64,000 bases of DNA, taken from assembly GCF_014636235.1 (NCBI RefSeq), contig NZ_BMDZ01000027.1, forward strand, positions 1-64,000, in the 5' to 3' direction. Both the position numbers and the translations under genes were made by a program. Under the pieces are notes generated by a model. The model had not been told where the DNA came from, did no database searches, and worked only from the letters and a program-made list of their open reading frames with translations. Of the stretch, positions 1 to 9,900 are shown one piece after another. Every line of letters begins with the position of its first letter. Within the stretch, counting starts at the first letter, position 1. This stretch comes from Tistrella bauzanensis. GTDB taxonomy: Bacteria; Pseudomonadota; Alphaproteobacteria; Tistrellales; Tistrellaceae.

Positions 1-339
1 TGACCCCGTCTGCGAGGCTGCATAGCCTCATCAACCAGCGACGTCCGCCGAGCCCTTTTCAACATCGGGCGGGACATCCCCTCACCAGCAGCAAGATACC
101 TCTTGCCTGAGGCCATTTCTCATCGTCGCCGCACATACCAGTACACATTATGACGTCTGCGGATGCTTCCCCCCAACCAGAATGAGCGGAGACTTGCCGC
201 CGCCGCCGGGCCGGCGGCCGACAGGGCATGAGCGGGCCCTGTGGAGCATGCCTGCATTGCGTCGGCGGGCATGGACGGTGGAGATAATTTGTCCGTACAT
301 TTACCGCACACCTCCTCCGCATCCAGGCATCCGATCATC
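1..339. other. No gene supported; upstream region of the MFS gene
   Basis: I see no convincing gene here. Open frames on both strands are rich in Arg, Pro and Cys and look like high-GC shadows. The stretch presumably holds the promoter of the following transporter gene, but no clear -35/-10 pair stands out. Confidence 0.4.
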
Positions 340-1602
340 GTGACCACAGACCCCATGCCGACGGCGCCGGATCCCAGCCCCGCCAGATCCCTGCCGCCCC
401 GATGCCCGCCCCGCCCCGCCCCACCCGGCTTCGGCACCGCCCTGGCCATGACCATGGCCATCCAGATGATCGCGACCGGCGGTGTGCTGGCGCTGTCGAC
501 CATGGCGCCCACCGTGGCGGCGGCGCTTGGGGTCAACCCTGAACTGATCGGCTATCAGGTCAGCCTGATCTATCTGACGGCGGCGATCAGTTCGGTGACC
601 GCCGGCGGCATGGTGCGCAAATTCGGCGCGGCCCGGGTCTCGCAGGCCAGCATGGCGACATTCGTGGTGGCGCTGCTGTGCTTCGGATCGGGCCATCTGG
701 CGCTGATGGCCATGGGGGCAGCACTGTGCGGCCTGGGCTATGGCCTGAACAATCCGGCCGCGTCGCATATCCTGATCCGAGTGACACCGCCCGCGCGGCG
801 CAACACCGTGTTCTCGATCAAACAGGCCGGCGTGCCGCTGGGCGGGGTAGCGGCGGGCCTTTGCTTTCCGGCGCTGGCCGCCCTGATCTCGTGGCAGGCG
901 GGGCTGTGGCTGGCGGCCCTGATGCCCATGCTGCTGATCGTGCTGCTGGCCCGCCTGCGGCCGAGCTGGGATGCCGACCGCATGCCTGAGGCGCGGATTG
1001 GCCAGGACTGGACCCTGGGCGCGCGGCTGGCCATGAAGCTTGCCCCCTTGCGCGCGCTCAGCCTGCTGGGCCTGCTGTATTCCATGCTGCAATTGTCGCT
1101 GTCGACCTTCACCGTCGCCATGCTGGTGACCGAACAGGGCTGGACGCCGATCGCCGCCGGCAGCGCGCTGGCGCTGGTTCAGGCATCCGGCGCGGTCGGC
1201 CGCGTGCTGTGGGGTTTCGTCGCCGACCGGCTGCGGGCCGGCTTTCTGGTGCTGGCGATGGTGGGCGCGATCTCGGGGGCCGGCGCGCTGCTGATCGGTG
1301 CCGCCGGCGATATCGGGCCTGTGGCCCAGATCGCGCTGCTGTGCGTGATCGGCAATGCCACCAATGGCTGGAACGGCATCATGCTGGCCGAAAGCGCCCG
1401 CCGCGCCCCCGAAGGGCTGGTCGGCACCATCACCGGCGGCGTGCTGATCTTCACCTTTGCCGGTGTGGTGATCGGACCGGCCAGCTTTGCCGCACTCCAC
1501 GGCCTGGTCGGGTCTTACGCCAACAGCTTTCTGTGCTTCGGTCTGGTGTCGCTGGCCGGCGCCGCGATGGCCGCCCACCGGCACCGGGTGGAGCGCCGCT
1601 GA
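340..1602 (+). CDS. MFS transporter
   Basis: Major facilitator superfamily permease, probably an inner-membrane proton-coupled exporter or importer of a small molecule; the substrate cannot be read from sequence. About 400 residues follow the Pro-rich N terminus and form roughly twelve hydrophobic segments in two halves separated by a charged loop around RLRPSWDADRMPEARIG. The cytoplasmic loop between the second and third segments carries VRKFGAARVS, the degenerate MFS motif A, and the second half has a related loop at GFVADRLRAG. The frame is open from 241. GTG 340 or ATG 355 are the likelier starts, because residues encoded before them are not membrane-protein-like. The gene stands alone on the plus strand and is followed by a hairpin with a T-rich tail. 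The long Pro/Ala-rich N-terminal extension (PRCPPRPAPPGFG) is unusual but cytosolic tails are tolerated in this family. Confidence 0.85.
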   Translation: MTTDPMPTAPDPSPARSLPPRCPPRPAPPGFGTALAMTMAIQMIATGGVLALSTMAPTVAAALGVNPELIGYQVSLIYLTAAISSVTAGGMVRKFGAARVSQASMATFVVALLCFGSGHLALMAMGAALCGLGYGLNNPAASHILIRVTPPARRNTVFSIKQAGVPLGGVAAGLCFPALAALISWQAGLWLAALMPMLLIVLLARLRPSWDADRMPEARIGQDWTLGARLAMKLAPLRALSLLGLLYSMLQLSLSTFTVAMLVTEQGWTPIAAGSALALVQASGAVGRVLWGFVADRLRAGFLVLAMVGAISGAGALLIGAAGDIGPVAQIALLCVIGNATNGWNGIMLAESARRAPEGLVGTITGGVLIFTFAGVVIGPASFAALHGLVGSYANSFLCFGLVSLAGAAMAAHRHRVERR

Positions 1603-1691
1603 ACGCCCCCGTCCAGAACATGAATGCAATCGCCGGCAATCGATGCAATACACGTTATGGTTGAAACTATCATCACCACAACACCAGATTG

Positions 1692-1719
1692 CAACAGATT
1701 AACGACTGTTGGTTTTCTT
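1692..1719 (+). terminator. Hairpin with T-rich tail after the MFS gene
   Basis: A perfect 6-bp inverted repeat (CAACAG at 1692-1697, CTGTTG at 1706-1711) encloses an 8-nt loop and is followed by GTTTTCTT. The stem is short and only half GC, so this is a weak intrinsic terminator or alternatively an operator for the promoter just downstream. Confidence 0.4.
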
Positions 1720-1729
1720 GGAACTGCGA

Positions 1730-1758
1730 TTGACACCCAACAGGCACACTCCTACCCT
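1730..1758 (+). promoter_or_regulatory. Sigma70-type promoter of the large operon
   Basis: A perfect TTGACA (1730-1735) is followed after exactly 17 bp by TACCCT (1753-1758), a weak -10 box. It lies in the only AT-richer gap before the Hint-protein gene and would give a leader of about 130 nt. No other promoter of similar quality is seen before the next eight genes, which overlap or abut, so it may drive the whole 27-kb unit. Confidence 0.5.
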
Positions 1759-1894
1759 TTCACGCAATAATCCAAGACGTGAGTGGCGATGAATGGCGTG
1801 GCGGCACCCTGCGGTGCGGCACGGGCGGCCGTTTGCGACCCTCAGGTCAAGACAAGACCGACATATCAGAAGAGATGGGGAAGGGGATCAGAAG

Positions 1895-3631
1895 ATGCCG
1901 ACGATGAAGGGGCAGCCAAGCCCGCTGTTCGACGCCTTCGGGCGCGTGGTTCAGCCGATGACCGCCGATGAGCACGCCGTGTTTCATGCGGTGAAGGATC
2001 AGGCCGCAGCCACGAAGCGTGGGGTCATGAGCCTGGACATGACCAACGACGTTCACCGGCGCTTCGTGCTCGACCGTTTCGGCGGCGACGACTTCATGGA
2101 ACGCTATTTCCCGACCGCGCGCCATCTGATCGAGACCACCCGTCGCACCCGGCTGGCCACCGGCAAGCCGCCGCGCCAGACGCTGCTGGAGATGGACGAG
2201 CCCACGGTCGGCGAATGGCAGTCGATGGTGAATGTCAGCTATATCGGTGTCGAACGCGAGAACCGCGTCGTGACCGCCCAGGGCGTGGTCACATTGACCG
2301 GCACCGCCACGGTGATCGCCGCCAATCTGGTTCTGACCGACGATGCGACCGGCGCGCAGATCGCATCCTCCAGCATCCCTCAGCAGTACAACAGCACCAC
2401 CCAGATCATCGAGGTCAGCGGCGTGGCGCCCGACGAGGGGGGCGACCTGAACGTCACCGCGACCCTGACCGCGATGTACCTGCCGGCCGGCGGCACGCTG
2501 GCGGACATGTCGGTTGCCACCGCATCCATCGTCGGCGCCAATGCGGTTCAGTCGATCACGGTTCTGAACCCCAATCACGACAGCCATCCGGACCGCGACT
2601 ACATCAAGGTCGCGCTGAACCGCACGCCGGGACAGGTCGGTGACTGCGATTATTACTACAATTACGGCACCGACGGCTCGAAGCCGATCGTGGGCCTTCA
2701 GGTCAACGGCTCGGCCCAACTGGTCAATGGCTATACCGTGGCCGCCAACCCAAATTTCAACGGCTCCTGCGTGCTGATGCGCCGGTCGGGCACCGGCGAC
2801 GGCGCCACGCTGGCCTTCCCGGAAGATCAGATCCCGGGCCTGTGCAACGGATCGGGCAGTGCCGTGAGCTGGAATATCGGCCCCGACTGGTTCCAGGGCG
2901 CGCCATGGGACCAGGGCAACACCATCGACCTGGATTTCGTGCTGAACTTCAGCATCACCCCCGGCGGCAGCACCTTCGTGCGTGTGACCAGCGTGCCGCA
3001 GGGCGTGACCACACCCCCCACCAACATCGCCACCGTTGCGCCGATGCAGTTCGTGTGGGGCTGCGTCGCCACCGGCACGCTGGTGCGCATGGCCGATGGC
3101 GGCCGGCGGCCGATCGAGAGCCTGAGCGCCGGGGAACGGGTGGCCGGGGCCAACGGCACCAGCCTGCGCATCGCCGAAATCTGGCGCGGCCATGAAGACA
3201 AGCCGCTCTACCGGCTGGTCACCGCCTGCGGCGCCGAGGTTCTGGTGACCGACGGCCATCCGGTGCCGACCGCGGCCGGTGTGATGGCGGCGGCCGATCT
3301 GCGGCCCGGCATGATCGTCGAGACCGCCGGCGGTCCGGTGGCGCTGGCCCTGGTGGAAACCGTGTCGCATGACGGCGCGGTGCTGAACCTGGACCTGCTG
3401 CCCGATGGTGTGGACGCCCTGACCGACATCGATGACGACACCGTCACCGCCTTTGACGCCGGCGGCATCATGGTGGGCGACAACCGCATGCAGGGCGTGC
3501 TGAACCGGCAGGCCATGGCCGGCACGACCGCCGATCCGCTCGACAGTCTGGGCACCGAATGGCGGCTCGACATCCTGAACAGCCGCCGCATGGCCGCCGG
3601 TCTGTCGCTGATCGAGCGCCTGACCAACTGA
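1895..3631 (+). CDS. Hint-domain (hedgehog/intein-type) protein, 578 aa
   Basis: First gene of the large operon. ATG 1895 is preferred over the open frame from 1793 because a purine-rich GGGAAGGGG element precedes it and the residues upstream are Arg-rich and shadow-like. Residues 1-110 are helical and charged. Residues 110-385 are Thr/Val/Gly-rich beta-strand sequence. A Hint module starts at Cys390 in the string WGCVATGTLVRMADGG, with the block-B TxxH motif at Thr452-His455 (VTDGHPV). The module seems to end near GIMVGDN (residues 524-530), without the His-Asn pair of classical inteins, so protein splicing is unlikely. Cleavage or thioester chemistry at Cys390, as in hedgehog and bacterial intein-like proteins, is possible. 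About 48 residues follow the module. No signal peptide is visible. The partner or fate of the released part is unknown; co-transcription suggests it serves the giant proteins downstream. Confidence 0.75.
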   Translation: MPTMKGQPSPLFDAFGRVVQPMTADEHAVFHAVKDQAAATKRGVMSLDMTNDVHRRFVLDRFGGDDFMERYFPTARHLIETTRRTRLATGKPPRQTLLEMDEPTVGEWQSMVNVSYIGVERENRVVTAQGVVTLTGTATVIAANLVLTDDATGAQIASSSIPQQYNSTTQIIEVSGVAPDEGGDLNVTATLTAMYLPAGGTLADMSVATASIVGANAVQSITVLNPNHDSHPDRDYIKVALNRTPGQVGDCDYYYNYGTDGSKPIVGLQVNGSAQLVNGYTVAANPNFNGSCVLMRRSGTGDGATLAFPEDQIPGLCNGSGSAVSWNIGPDWFQGAPWDQGNTIDLDFVLNFSITPGGSTFVRVTSVPQGVTTPPTNIATVAPMQFVWGCVATGTLVRMADGGRRPIESLSAGERVAGANGTSLRIAEIWRGHEDKPLYRLVTACGAEVLVTDGHPVPTAAGVMAAADLRPGMIVETAGGPVALALVETVSHDGAVLNLDLLPDGVDALTDIDDDTVTAFDAGGIMVGDNRMQGVLNRQAMAGTTADPLDSLGTEWRLDILNSRRMAAGLSLIERLTN

Positions 3632-3641
3632 TCGGTACCAG

Positions 3642-3698
3642 ATGACGCACTGAACGCCGGAGCCTGCGCCTCATCCGCCCGGGCTCCGGTTGCGTCAT
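3642..3698 (+). promoter_or_regulatory. Long imperfect hairpin after the Hint gene
   Basis: Outer arms ATGACGCA (3642-3649) and TGCGTCAT (3691-3698) and inner arms CCGGAGCC (3657-3664) and GGCTCCGG (3682-3689) are both perfect complements, with an asymmetric bulge of 7 nt against 1 nt. There is no T-run, so it is more likely an mRNA-stabilising or attenuating stem-loop than a simple terminator. It separates the first gene from the rest of the operon. Confidence 0.55.
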
Positions 3699-3730
3699 TC
3701 CCGGCCTGCCGCCCGCGCCCACAGACCCTG

Positions 3731-3802
3731 CCCGCATCTGCCCGTCCGCCCGCATCTGTCCGTCCGCCCGCATCTGTCCGTCCGCCCGCATCTGTCCGTC
3801 CG
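3731..3802 (+). repeat. Four tandem copies of an 18-bp unit
   Basis: Copies at 3731-3748, 3749-3766, 3767-3784 and 3785-3802 have the unit CCCGCATCTGTCCGTCCG; the first differs by one base and the last three are identical. The array ends 17 bp before the start codon of the next gene, just ahead of its GGGGAA ribosome-binding site. Eighteen is a multiple of three, but the array is not inside any gene I support. Confidence 0.9.
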
Positions 3803-3819
3803 CATTGGGGAACAGCTCC

Positions 3820-6800
3820 ATGACGACCCTCTCGTCCACGCCGGCCGCACCGGTCATCACCTCCGTCACCTGCACCACGGGCGGAACCCTGCCGGTCTTT
3901 CAGGTGATCTGGCAGCCCCAGCAGGGCTATACCGGCCCGTTCGTGATCGTGGTCACGAAGAGCGACGGCACGGCCGTGGCCGGCACCGGCAGTTCGCTCA
4001 GCGCCAATGGCGGCACCTGGACCGCCACCGACACGATGAACGCCACCACCGACACCTATTACCTTCAGGTGGCGGTGTCGGGGAATGAGGGCATCATCAG
4101 CGACAAGGTGCAGTTGCTGTTCGCCAGCCCGACCAATGTGGCGACCGCCTTCGACGGCGCGCTGCTGACGGTGACCTGGACCAATGCCGCCTCGGCGACG
4201 CCGACCAGCCAGACCGAGATCCTGCTGATGACCCCGGCCGGCATCCAGGCCGTTCAGGTCACCAGTTCCGGTTTCGGGCAGATGGTCGTGGCGCCGAACC
4301 TGCGATCGTCCGGCGGCGACTGGTCGGTCACCCTGACGCCGCAATTCGGCATCTGTTCAGGGCCGGCCACCGATCCGGCGGTGGTCTATGCCGGAGCACC
4401 CGCCGTGACCGCCGTCGCGGTCACCGCCGTGGGATCGCCGCTGACCCTGGCCATCACCGCGGGCGGATCGGGGATCACCGGCACCTCGCCGTCATTCGTG
4501 GCGACACTGCTCCAGAACGGCGCCGCCATCGCCAGCACGGCGCCCATCGCCGGCACCGATGCCGGTGGCGGCAGCTATACCCTCACCGCAAGCTTCGCGG
4601 TCACCGTCGATCTGGCCTTCGACTATCAGGTGGCGCTGGCCCAGTCGTCGGCCACGGCCGGCACCGCCACCGGCCCGCAGGGCATCGGCATGGGGTTGAT
4701 CCTGGTGGCGCCCGAGACTGTCGTGTCGAGCCTTGCCGCCAATTACGTCATCACCGCCATCATTGCGCCGCCGGCGGGCAACTGGGGGGCGACCGGCTCG
4801 GCGATCAAGATGTACAAGCCCGACGGCAGTGACGGCGGCAGCTATTCGGGTCTCGGCATGACGCGGAGCGGAAGCCTGATCGGCGTGACCGGCGGTGATG
4901 CCTATACCCTGACGGCCGCGATCACGCGCGGCTCGTCGACCGGGCCGTTCACCAGCAAGACGCCTCTGCTCACCAACATATATGGCATGGGCCAGACCGC
5001 GGTCGACGGACAGATCCTGACCACCGCCTGGCCGATCGTGGCCGATACCGGCCTGACCGGAAACCAGGTCACGGTCACGGCCGGCGACACCGTGGTCGCC
5101 ACGGCGATCTTCCCGACCCCGATCGCGAGTGGCAGCCTTGAAATTCCCGCCCTGCCGCCGGGCATGGCCGGCACGGTCCTTCAGCTCTCCGCCCGGTCGG
5201 TCGGCAATAATACGTCGGGCCCGCCAGCCGCAGCGGTCAGCGTCATCAATCAGGCGCCGGTGGTGGCCGCGTCGAGCTTCTCGACCACCGCGACCGGCCT
5301 TCAGGTGTCGATCCAGGCCGTCAGCCAGACAGTCGATGCCTATACGGTGGAGTTGTGGCGGGATGGCGCGATGGTGGTCAGTGTCAGTGGTGCCGCCCCC
5401 ACGATCGCGATCCCCGGCGCGAACTTCACCACGGCGGGCCTCTATGCGGTCAGAGCGCGCGCAACGGCGGCAAGCCCTGTGGTTCAGGGACCGTGGAGCC
5501 CGTTCGCAGGCGTAACCTATGTCGCCGCGTCCGGCCTGACGACCAGCTATGACGGCGCGACCCTCAGCGCCGGCTGGGATGCCGTGGACGGCGCCCAGGC
5601 CTATCGGCTGGTCCTGCTGGAGGGCGGCGCCGAAAGCGGAACCGCCTGGATCGTCTCGGGCACCAGCAGCACCAAGGCGCTCACCTTCGACGCGGCCAAG
5701 TCATACAGTCTGGCGGTTCAGCCGATCGTTGGCGGTTGCACCGGCCCCGCCGCCACCGCCGCCGTGTTCCAGGCCGGCATCTACCCGCAATTCGCGGTCG
5801 ACACCGCGCCGGCGGTCATCCCCGCCACCCAGCCGTCGATGGCGCCCTATGCGATCGCGATCGGCCTGCCGCAGATCTTCACCAGCGCCCCCGCCGCCGC
5901 CGATCTGCCGAGCGTGGCGCCCTTCGTGCTGACCGAGGGCACAGCCCCTTATGCCTATACGCTGACCATCGACGGCACGGCCGGCGCGCTGCCCTGGAGC
6001 TTCACCGCCGACGCCGTCCGCGCCGATCTGTATACCGCATACGGCACCTTCCTGGCCGATCTGGAAACGCTGGGTGCCACCGCGATCGGGCTACAGACGG
6101 TGCAGATGGCGATCTCGCGCACCATGCCGCAGACTTATGTGGAAACGCTGCTCTATGCCTATGGTTTCACCGGCGGCAATGGCTGGGTGGATCTGCGGCC
6201 GGGCATGGTGCTGCGCGCGGAATATGAGAGCTATCAGACCATGGGCTCGGCGGTGCCGGACCAGGGCTATCTGAACGGCTTCATCACCAGTGCCGTCGCC
6301 AACTACCAGATCAGCCGCTCGGCCGCCAACGCCACCGGCATCACCACGCTGGATGCCTTCATCGGCTGGCTGGTGGCGCAAGGCGGCACGGCGGTGACCC
6401 AGCCGCCCACCACCAATCGCAAGCAGGCGGGCGGCGGCGGCCTGATCGACGGCGGCTATCCGCAGATGCAGCAGCCCTTCCTGCGGCTGGTCTATCCGCC
6501 AAGCTTCCCGTCGACCGCCCAGACCGGCACGCCCTACCCCGAATTCAACGCCCTGCTGCTGGCGGCCGCCAAACTGTCGGATCTGACCACCGCCACCGCC
6601 AATATCCGCAGCGGCCGGGATGCCGGCGCCAATGTGGGGGTGCTGTATTTCCGCGGCCGGACCACGCTGGTGCCGCAGATCCGGGTGTGGGTGAACGGGG
6701 TGGAGCAACTGGTTCCGGTCGGCACCACGGCCAACGAGATCCTGGCCGAACGCGGCATGGAACCATCATCGGCCGGGCTGCCGCTGACCGGGATCAGCCT

Positions 6801-6978
6801 GTTGCGCGGTGTGGGGCCGGCACCGGCCGGGTCGCCCGCCAGCTATGACGCCGGCACCGCCAATCCGGTGCGGCTGGACTGGGCGCCGTCGGCCAATGCC
6901 GGCATCGCCGTCCTGCCCCTGCTGAACGGCGACCGCATCACCCTTGGCACCTCCAATGGCGGCGGGGGTGTGGCATGA
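3820..6978 (+). CDS. Large beta-sandwich (FN3/Ig-like) repeat protein, 1052 aa
   Basis: Function unknown. ATG 3820 is chosen because GGGGAA sits about eight bases upstream, whereas the frame opens at TTG 3805 inside that element. Residues 1-640 are Thr/Ala/Gly/Val-rich and appear to form six or seven repeats of about 90 residues with the strand pattern of fibronectin-III or Ig-like domains, for example TTSYDGATLSAGWDAVDG near residue 570. The last 360 residues differ: a helical part around QISRSAANATG, a Gly-rich loop (KQAGGGGLIDGGYP), and a compact terminal module containing VWVNGVEQLVPVG, which looks like a beta-grasp fold. There is no signal peptide or membrane segment. The gene follows the Hint gene after 188 bp and overlaps the next start by ATGA. 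Such modules usually act in adhesion or scaffold assembly; that role is inference. Confidence 0.7.
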   Translation: MTTLSSTPAAPVITSVTCTTGGTLPVFQVIWQPQQGYTGPFVIVVTKSDGTAVAGTGSSLSANGGTWTATDTMNATTDTYYLQVAVSGNEGIISDKVQLLFASPTNVATAFDGALLTVTWTNAASATPTSQTEILLMTPAGIQAVQVTSSGFGQMVVAPNLRSSGGDWSVTLTPQFGICSGPATDPAVVYAGAPAVTAVAVTAVGSPLTLAITAGGSGITGTSPSFVATLLQNGAAIASTAPIAGTDAGGGSYTLTASFAVTVDLAFDYQVALAQSSATAGTATGPQGIGMGLILVAPETVVSSLAANYVITAIIAPPAGNWGATGSAIKMYKPDGSDGGSYSGLGMTRSGSLIGVTGGDAYTLTAAITRGSSTGPFTSKTPLLTNIYGMGQTAVDGQILTTAWPIVADTGLTGNQVTVTAGDTVVATAIFPTPIASGSLEIPALPPGMAGTVLQLSARSVGNNTSGPPAAAVSVINQAPVVAASSFSTTATGLQVSIQAVSQTVDAYTVELWRDGAMVVSVSGAAPTIAIPGANFTTAGLYAVRARATAASPVVQGPWSPFAGVTYVAASGLTTSYDGATLSAGWDAVDGAQAYRLVLLEGGAESGTAWIVSGTSSTKALTFDAAKSYSLAVQPIVGGCTGPAATAAVFQAGIYPQFAVDTAPAVIPATQPSMAPYAIAIGLPQIFTSAPAAADLPSVAPFVLTEGTAPYAYTLTIDGTAGALPWSFTADAVRADLYTAYGTFLADLETLGATAIGLQTVQMAISRTMPQTYVETLLYAYGFTGGNGWVDLRPGMVLRAEYESYQTMGSAVPDQGYLNGFITSAVANYQISRSAANATGITTLDAFIGWLVAQGGTAVTQPPTTNRKQAGGGGLIDGGYPQMQQPFLRLVYPPSFPSTAQTGTPYPEFNALLLAAAKLSDLTTATANIRSGRDAGANVGVLYFRGRTTLVPQIRVWVNGVEQLVPVGTTANEILAERGMEPSSAGLPLTGISLLRGVGPAPAGSPASYDAGTANPVRLDWAPSANAGIAVLPLLNGDRITLGTSNGGGGVA

Positions 6979-9900
6979 CCACCCCGGCCGAACCCGTCTT
7001 CGACCAGGCGGCGGCCGGGTCCGAGATCTACTGGCTGAACGGCGGTGACCGGCGCGCGGGGTTCCGTGCCTCGGCCACCACCAGCTTCGCTGCCAGCATC
7101 ACCCTGACCGAAAGCTGGACCGACGGCATGGGCCTGTGGTTCTGGCTGGATGCGGATCCGGGCGACGACGCAGCCTTCGCCACCGCCCTCGATATCTATC
7201 TGGGCCTGCTGCCGCCGGCACGCGGACCGCGCACGATCTGGATCAGCGGCGCCGCCCATGGCTTTGAGGACTGGCGGTCGAGCCAGTTGTCGATGGTGCG
7301 CAGCGGCGACACCACCGCCGTCGTCACCGGCACGATCATCGAGTTGGGCGGCATCCGCCTGGTGCTGGGCGCCGGCAGCACGGTGACGGTGAATTCCGAT
7401 GCCGAACAGGGCTGGATCCTGAAACTGGCCGGCAATCCCGCGCTCAGTTTCGTCACCGGCGAGGGCCTGTTCGATGCATCACAGGGCTGGGCCGGCCTCG
7501 CCTATGTTCCGGGCCATGTCGGCTGCGTGATGTGGACGCTGGATCTGCCGGCACCCGATGGCGACACCGCTACCGGCATCGACCAGCTTGGCGCCAGCCT
7601 GCGCTTCTTCGGCCCCGATCCGGTCGCGGGCGATGGCACGGTCAGGGTGCTGGCGGTGCAGCCGTTGCGCCAGAGCCAGGCCTTCACGCTGCATTGCTCG
7701 GTCGATCCGCTGGCACCGCTCGATCCGGCCCGCACCCGGTTCGGCCTGCTGCCGTTCGGCGCCGCCGCCACCACGGTGCCGTCCTTCGCCACCGGTTACG
7801 TCACCGCGCGCGGCTATGGCGTGACGCTGGCGCCGCGCAACACCGCCAGCGCAACACCGCCGGGCTTCGTGATGGCGATACAGCCGCTGGTCACCGGCGT
7901 GGTCGACGGACCCTTCGCCGACGTGCCGGTGGTGTATTACCTGACCCCCGACGGCGATTTCGATCTGACACCGGTCAACACCGACGGCCAGATCGTCACC
8001 GCCTCGCTCGACGCGCTGGGCCGCGACGATCTGGACGCGGCACCGGCCGAACGCCTGCTCTGCGGCACCACCGGGCTCGATTATGTCGGACTGGCCCAGA
8101 GCAGCGGCACGGTGATGAGCTTCCGCGCCGGCAGGCCCGCCTATGCGCCGCCGTTTCTGTCGCCGATGCTCGACATCGTCCGCGCCATGGACCTCGACGA
8201 GGCCGCACCACCGGCGCTGACCGGCCTTGGCACCACAGCCTGGAGCTGGATCAGCGGCACCAGCGCCGCGCGCTATTACGCCCAGCCGGAAGACGCGCCG
8301 TTCTATACCGGCGGCAGCGCCGGCTTTCTCAATTACCTGGAAATCTCGGCCGCGACGCTCACCACCGACGATCCCGAACCCTGCTTTCCCATGGTCGGCT
8401 ATGCCGGGCTCGACGAGGCCCAGGCCGCATTCGCAACCGAGATCGAGGCGCGCGGCGTCGCCCCCGAACGCCGGCGCCAGATCGGCCTCTTGACCGGCAC
8501 CCAGTGGCTGCCAGCGGCCCTGCGCGGCGCGCCCCTGCAACTGCCGGAGACCACCATCCCGGCGGTGTCGCCGCCGGGCCTCGCCATCGGCTATGCTGGC
8601 GACGACGTGCCCTGGGCCTGGCTCGCGGTCGGCAACACCGGCACCTCGCCCGACGGGTTGCCAGATCTGCGGTTCACGGCAGTGGATGGCGCCTTCCGTC
8701 AGGCGCTGCTGACCAACCGCCTGTTCATGGTGCTGGGCTCGGCCGACACCGTGCTGGCCAACGGCTCGGTCGCCTATCAGCTCACCCCCGCCTCTCTGGG
8801 CCTGATCCAGGCGCTGCCGCCGGAAAAGGGTGTGCCGGCCGATATCTATACCGCCATCGCCAATGCGGTGCGCGCCGCCGGCTATCCGGTCTATCCCACC
8901 GAAACCGCGTTCAACGCCATGCTGACCGGCGCCGCCCCCACCATCACCACCGAACAGATGCTGGTCTTCCAGCGCTTCGCCGGCCTGTTGTCGCCGGCGA
9001 TCGGCGACTGGCTGTTCCGGTTGAGCCCGCGCAACTGGGCGGCCCCCGATCGCGAAGGGCCGAAGAATGCCCGGTTGATCTTCAAATTCGTCAGCGGCCG
9101 CAGCCTGGCGGATCTGGTCGCCGACACCTCGGGTTGGAGCTGGCCCGAAGCCTCGTCGGACGACGGCAAGGCCGCGACCGCCCGTGACGACATCCAGAGC
9201 ATCATCCGCACCGCGCGGCAATCGGTGGCAATCGCGCGCGAGAAGAAGATCGCCTCGCCCTATGACCGCTTCGTCGAGGTGATCGACGATCCATACTGGG
9301 CGGGCGTGCTGGCGCTGTCGGTCGAGGTGCCGCTCGACACCCTGCCGGAACCCTTGCAGCCGCTTGCCGCCGGCATCGACCCCGGCGGGTTCTATGCCCA
9401 TCATCTGGGCCTGACCGCGACCTCGTTCACCTCCGAGGGCGGCCGGATCGATTTCGACATCACGTCGAGCTTCGGTCTGATCGACTATCAGAATCCGATC
9501 GATCAGTATTTCTCCAGCGACATCGCCTTCGCCTTCCGGGTGCAACAGCTCACCGTGGGCTTCGAGAACGGCAAGCTGGCCAGCTTCACCAGTTCGGCGC
9601 AGTTGATGGTCAACCGGCTGTTCGGCACCGAAACCCGGCTGTTCCCCAGCGAACACGGCAACAACATCATCCTCGACGGCGTCTATCAGTCGGAACGCAA
9701 TGATGGCGGGTCGTCGCGCGACACCTATGTCTTCGCGATGCGCGATGCCGGCGCCTTCCAACTCGCCCTTGGCCAGTTGATGGAGGTGGGCGTCGACCAG
9801 ACCCGGCTGGTCACCCTGCGCGCCGCCGACCCGGCCAGCGGCAACACCACGGTCAGCGCCGCCTTCCAGATGACCGGCCGGCTGCGCTTCGCGGAACCCG

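Noticed and set aside
301..1653. 450-codon minus-strand ORF opposite the MFS gene, and similar long antisense frames (7479-10940, 18802-24315, 25974-28901)
   Set aside because: They are His/Arg/Gln/Gly-rich mirror frames of high-GC genes, with no motif and no ribosome-binding site; the plus-strand genes have clear families or operon overlaps.
1783..1971. Possible 62-codon leader ORF before the Hint gene
   Set aside because: No good ribosome-binding site, and it overlaps the Hint gene start in another frame with shadow-like composition.
3731..3802. CRISPR-like array
   Set aside because: The 18-bp units are directly adjacent without spacers; it is a simple tandem repeat. The arrays at 37276, 40451 and 41511 are rejected for the same reason.
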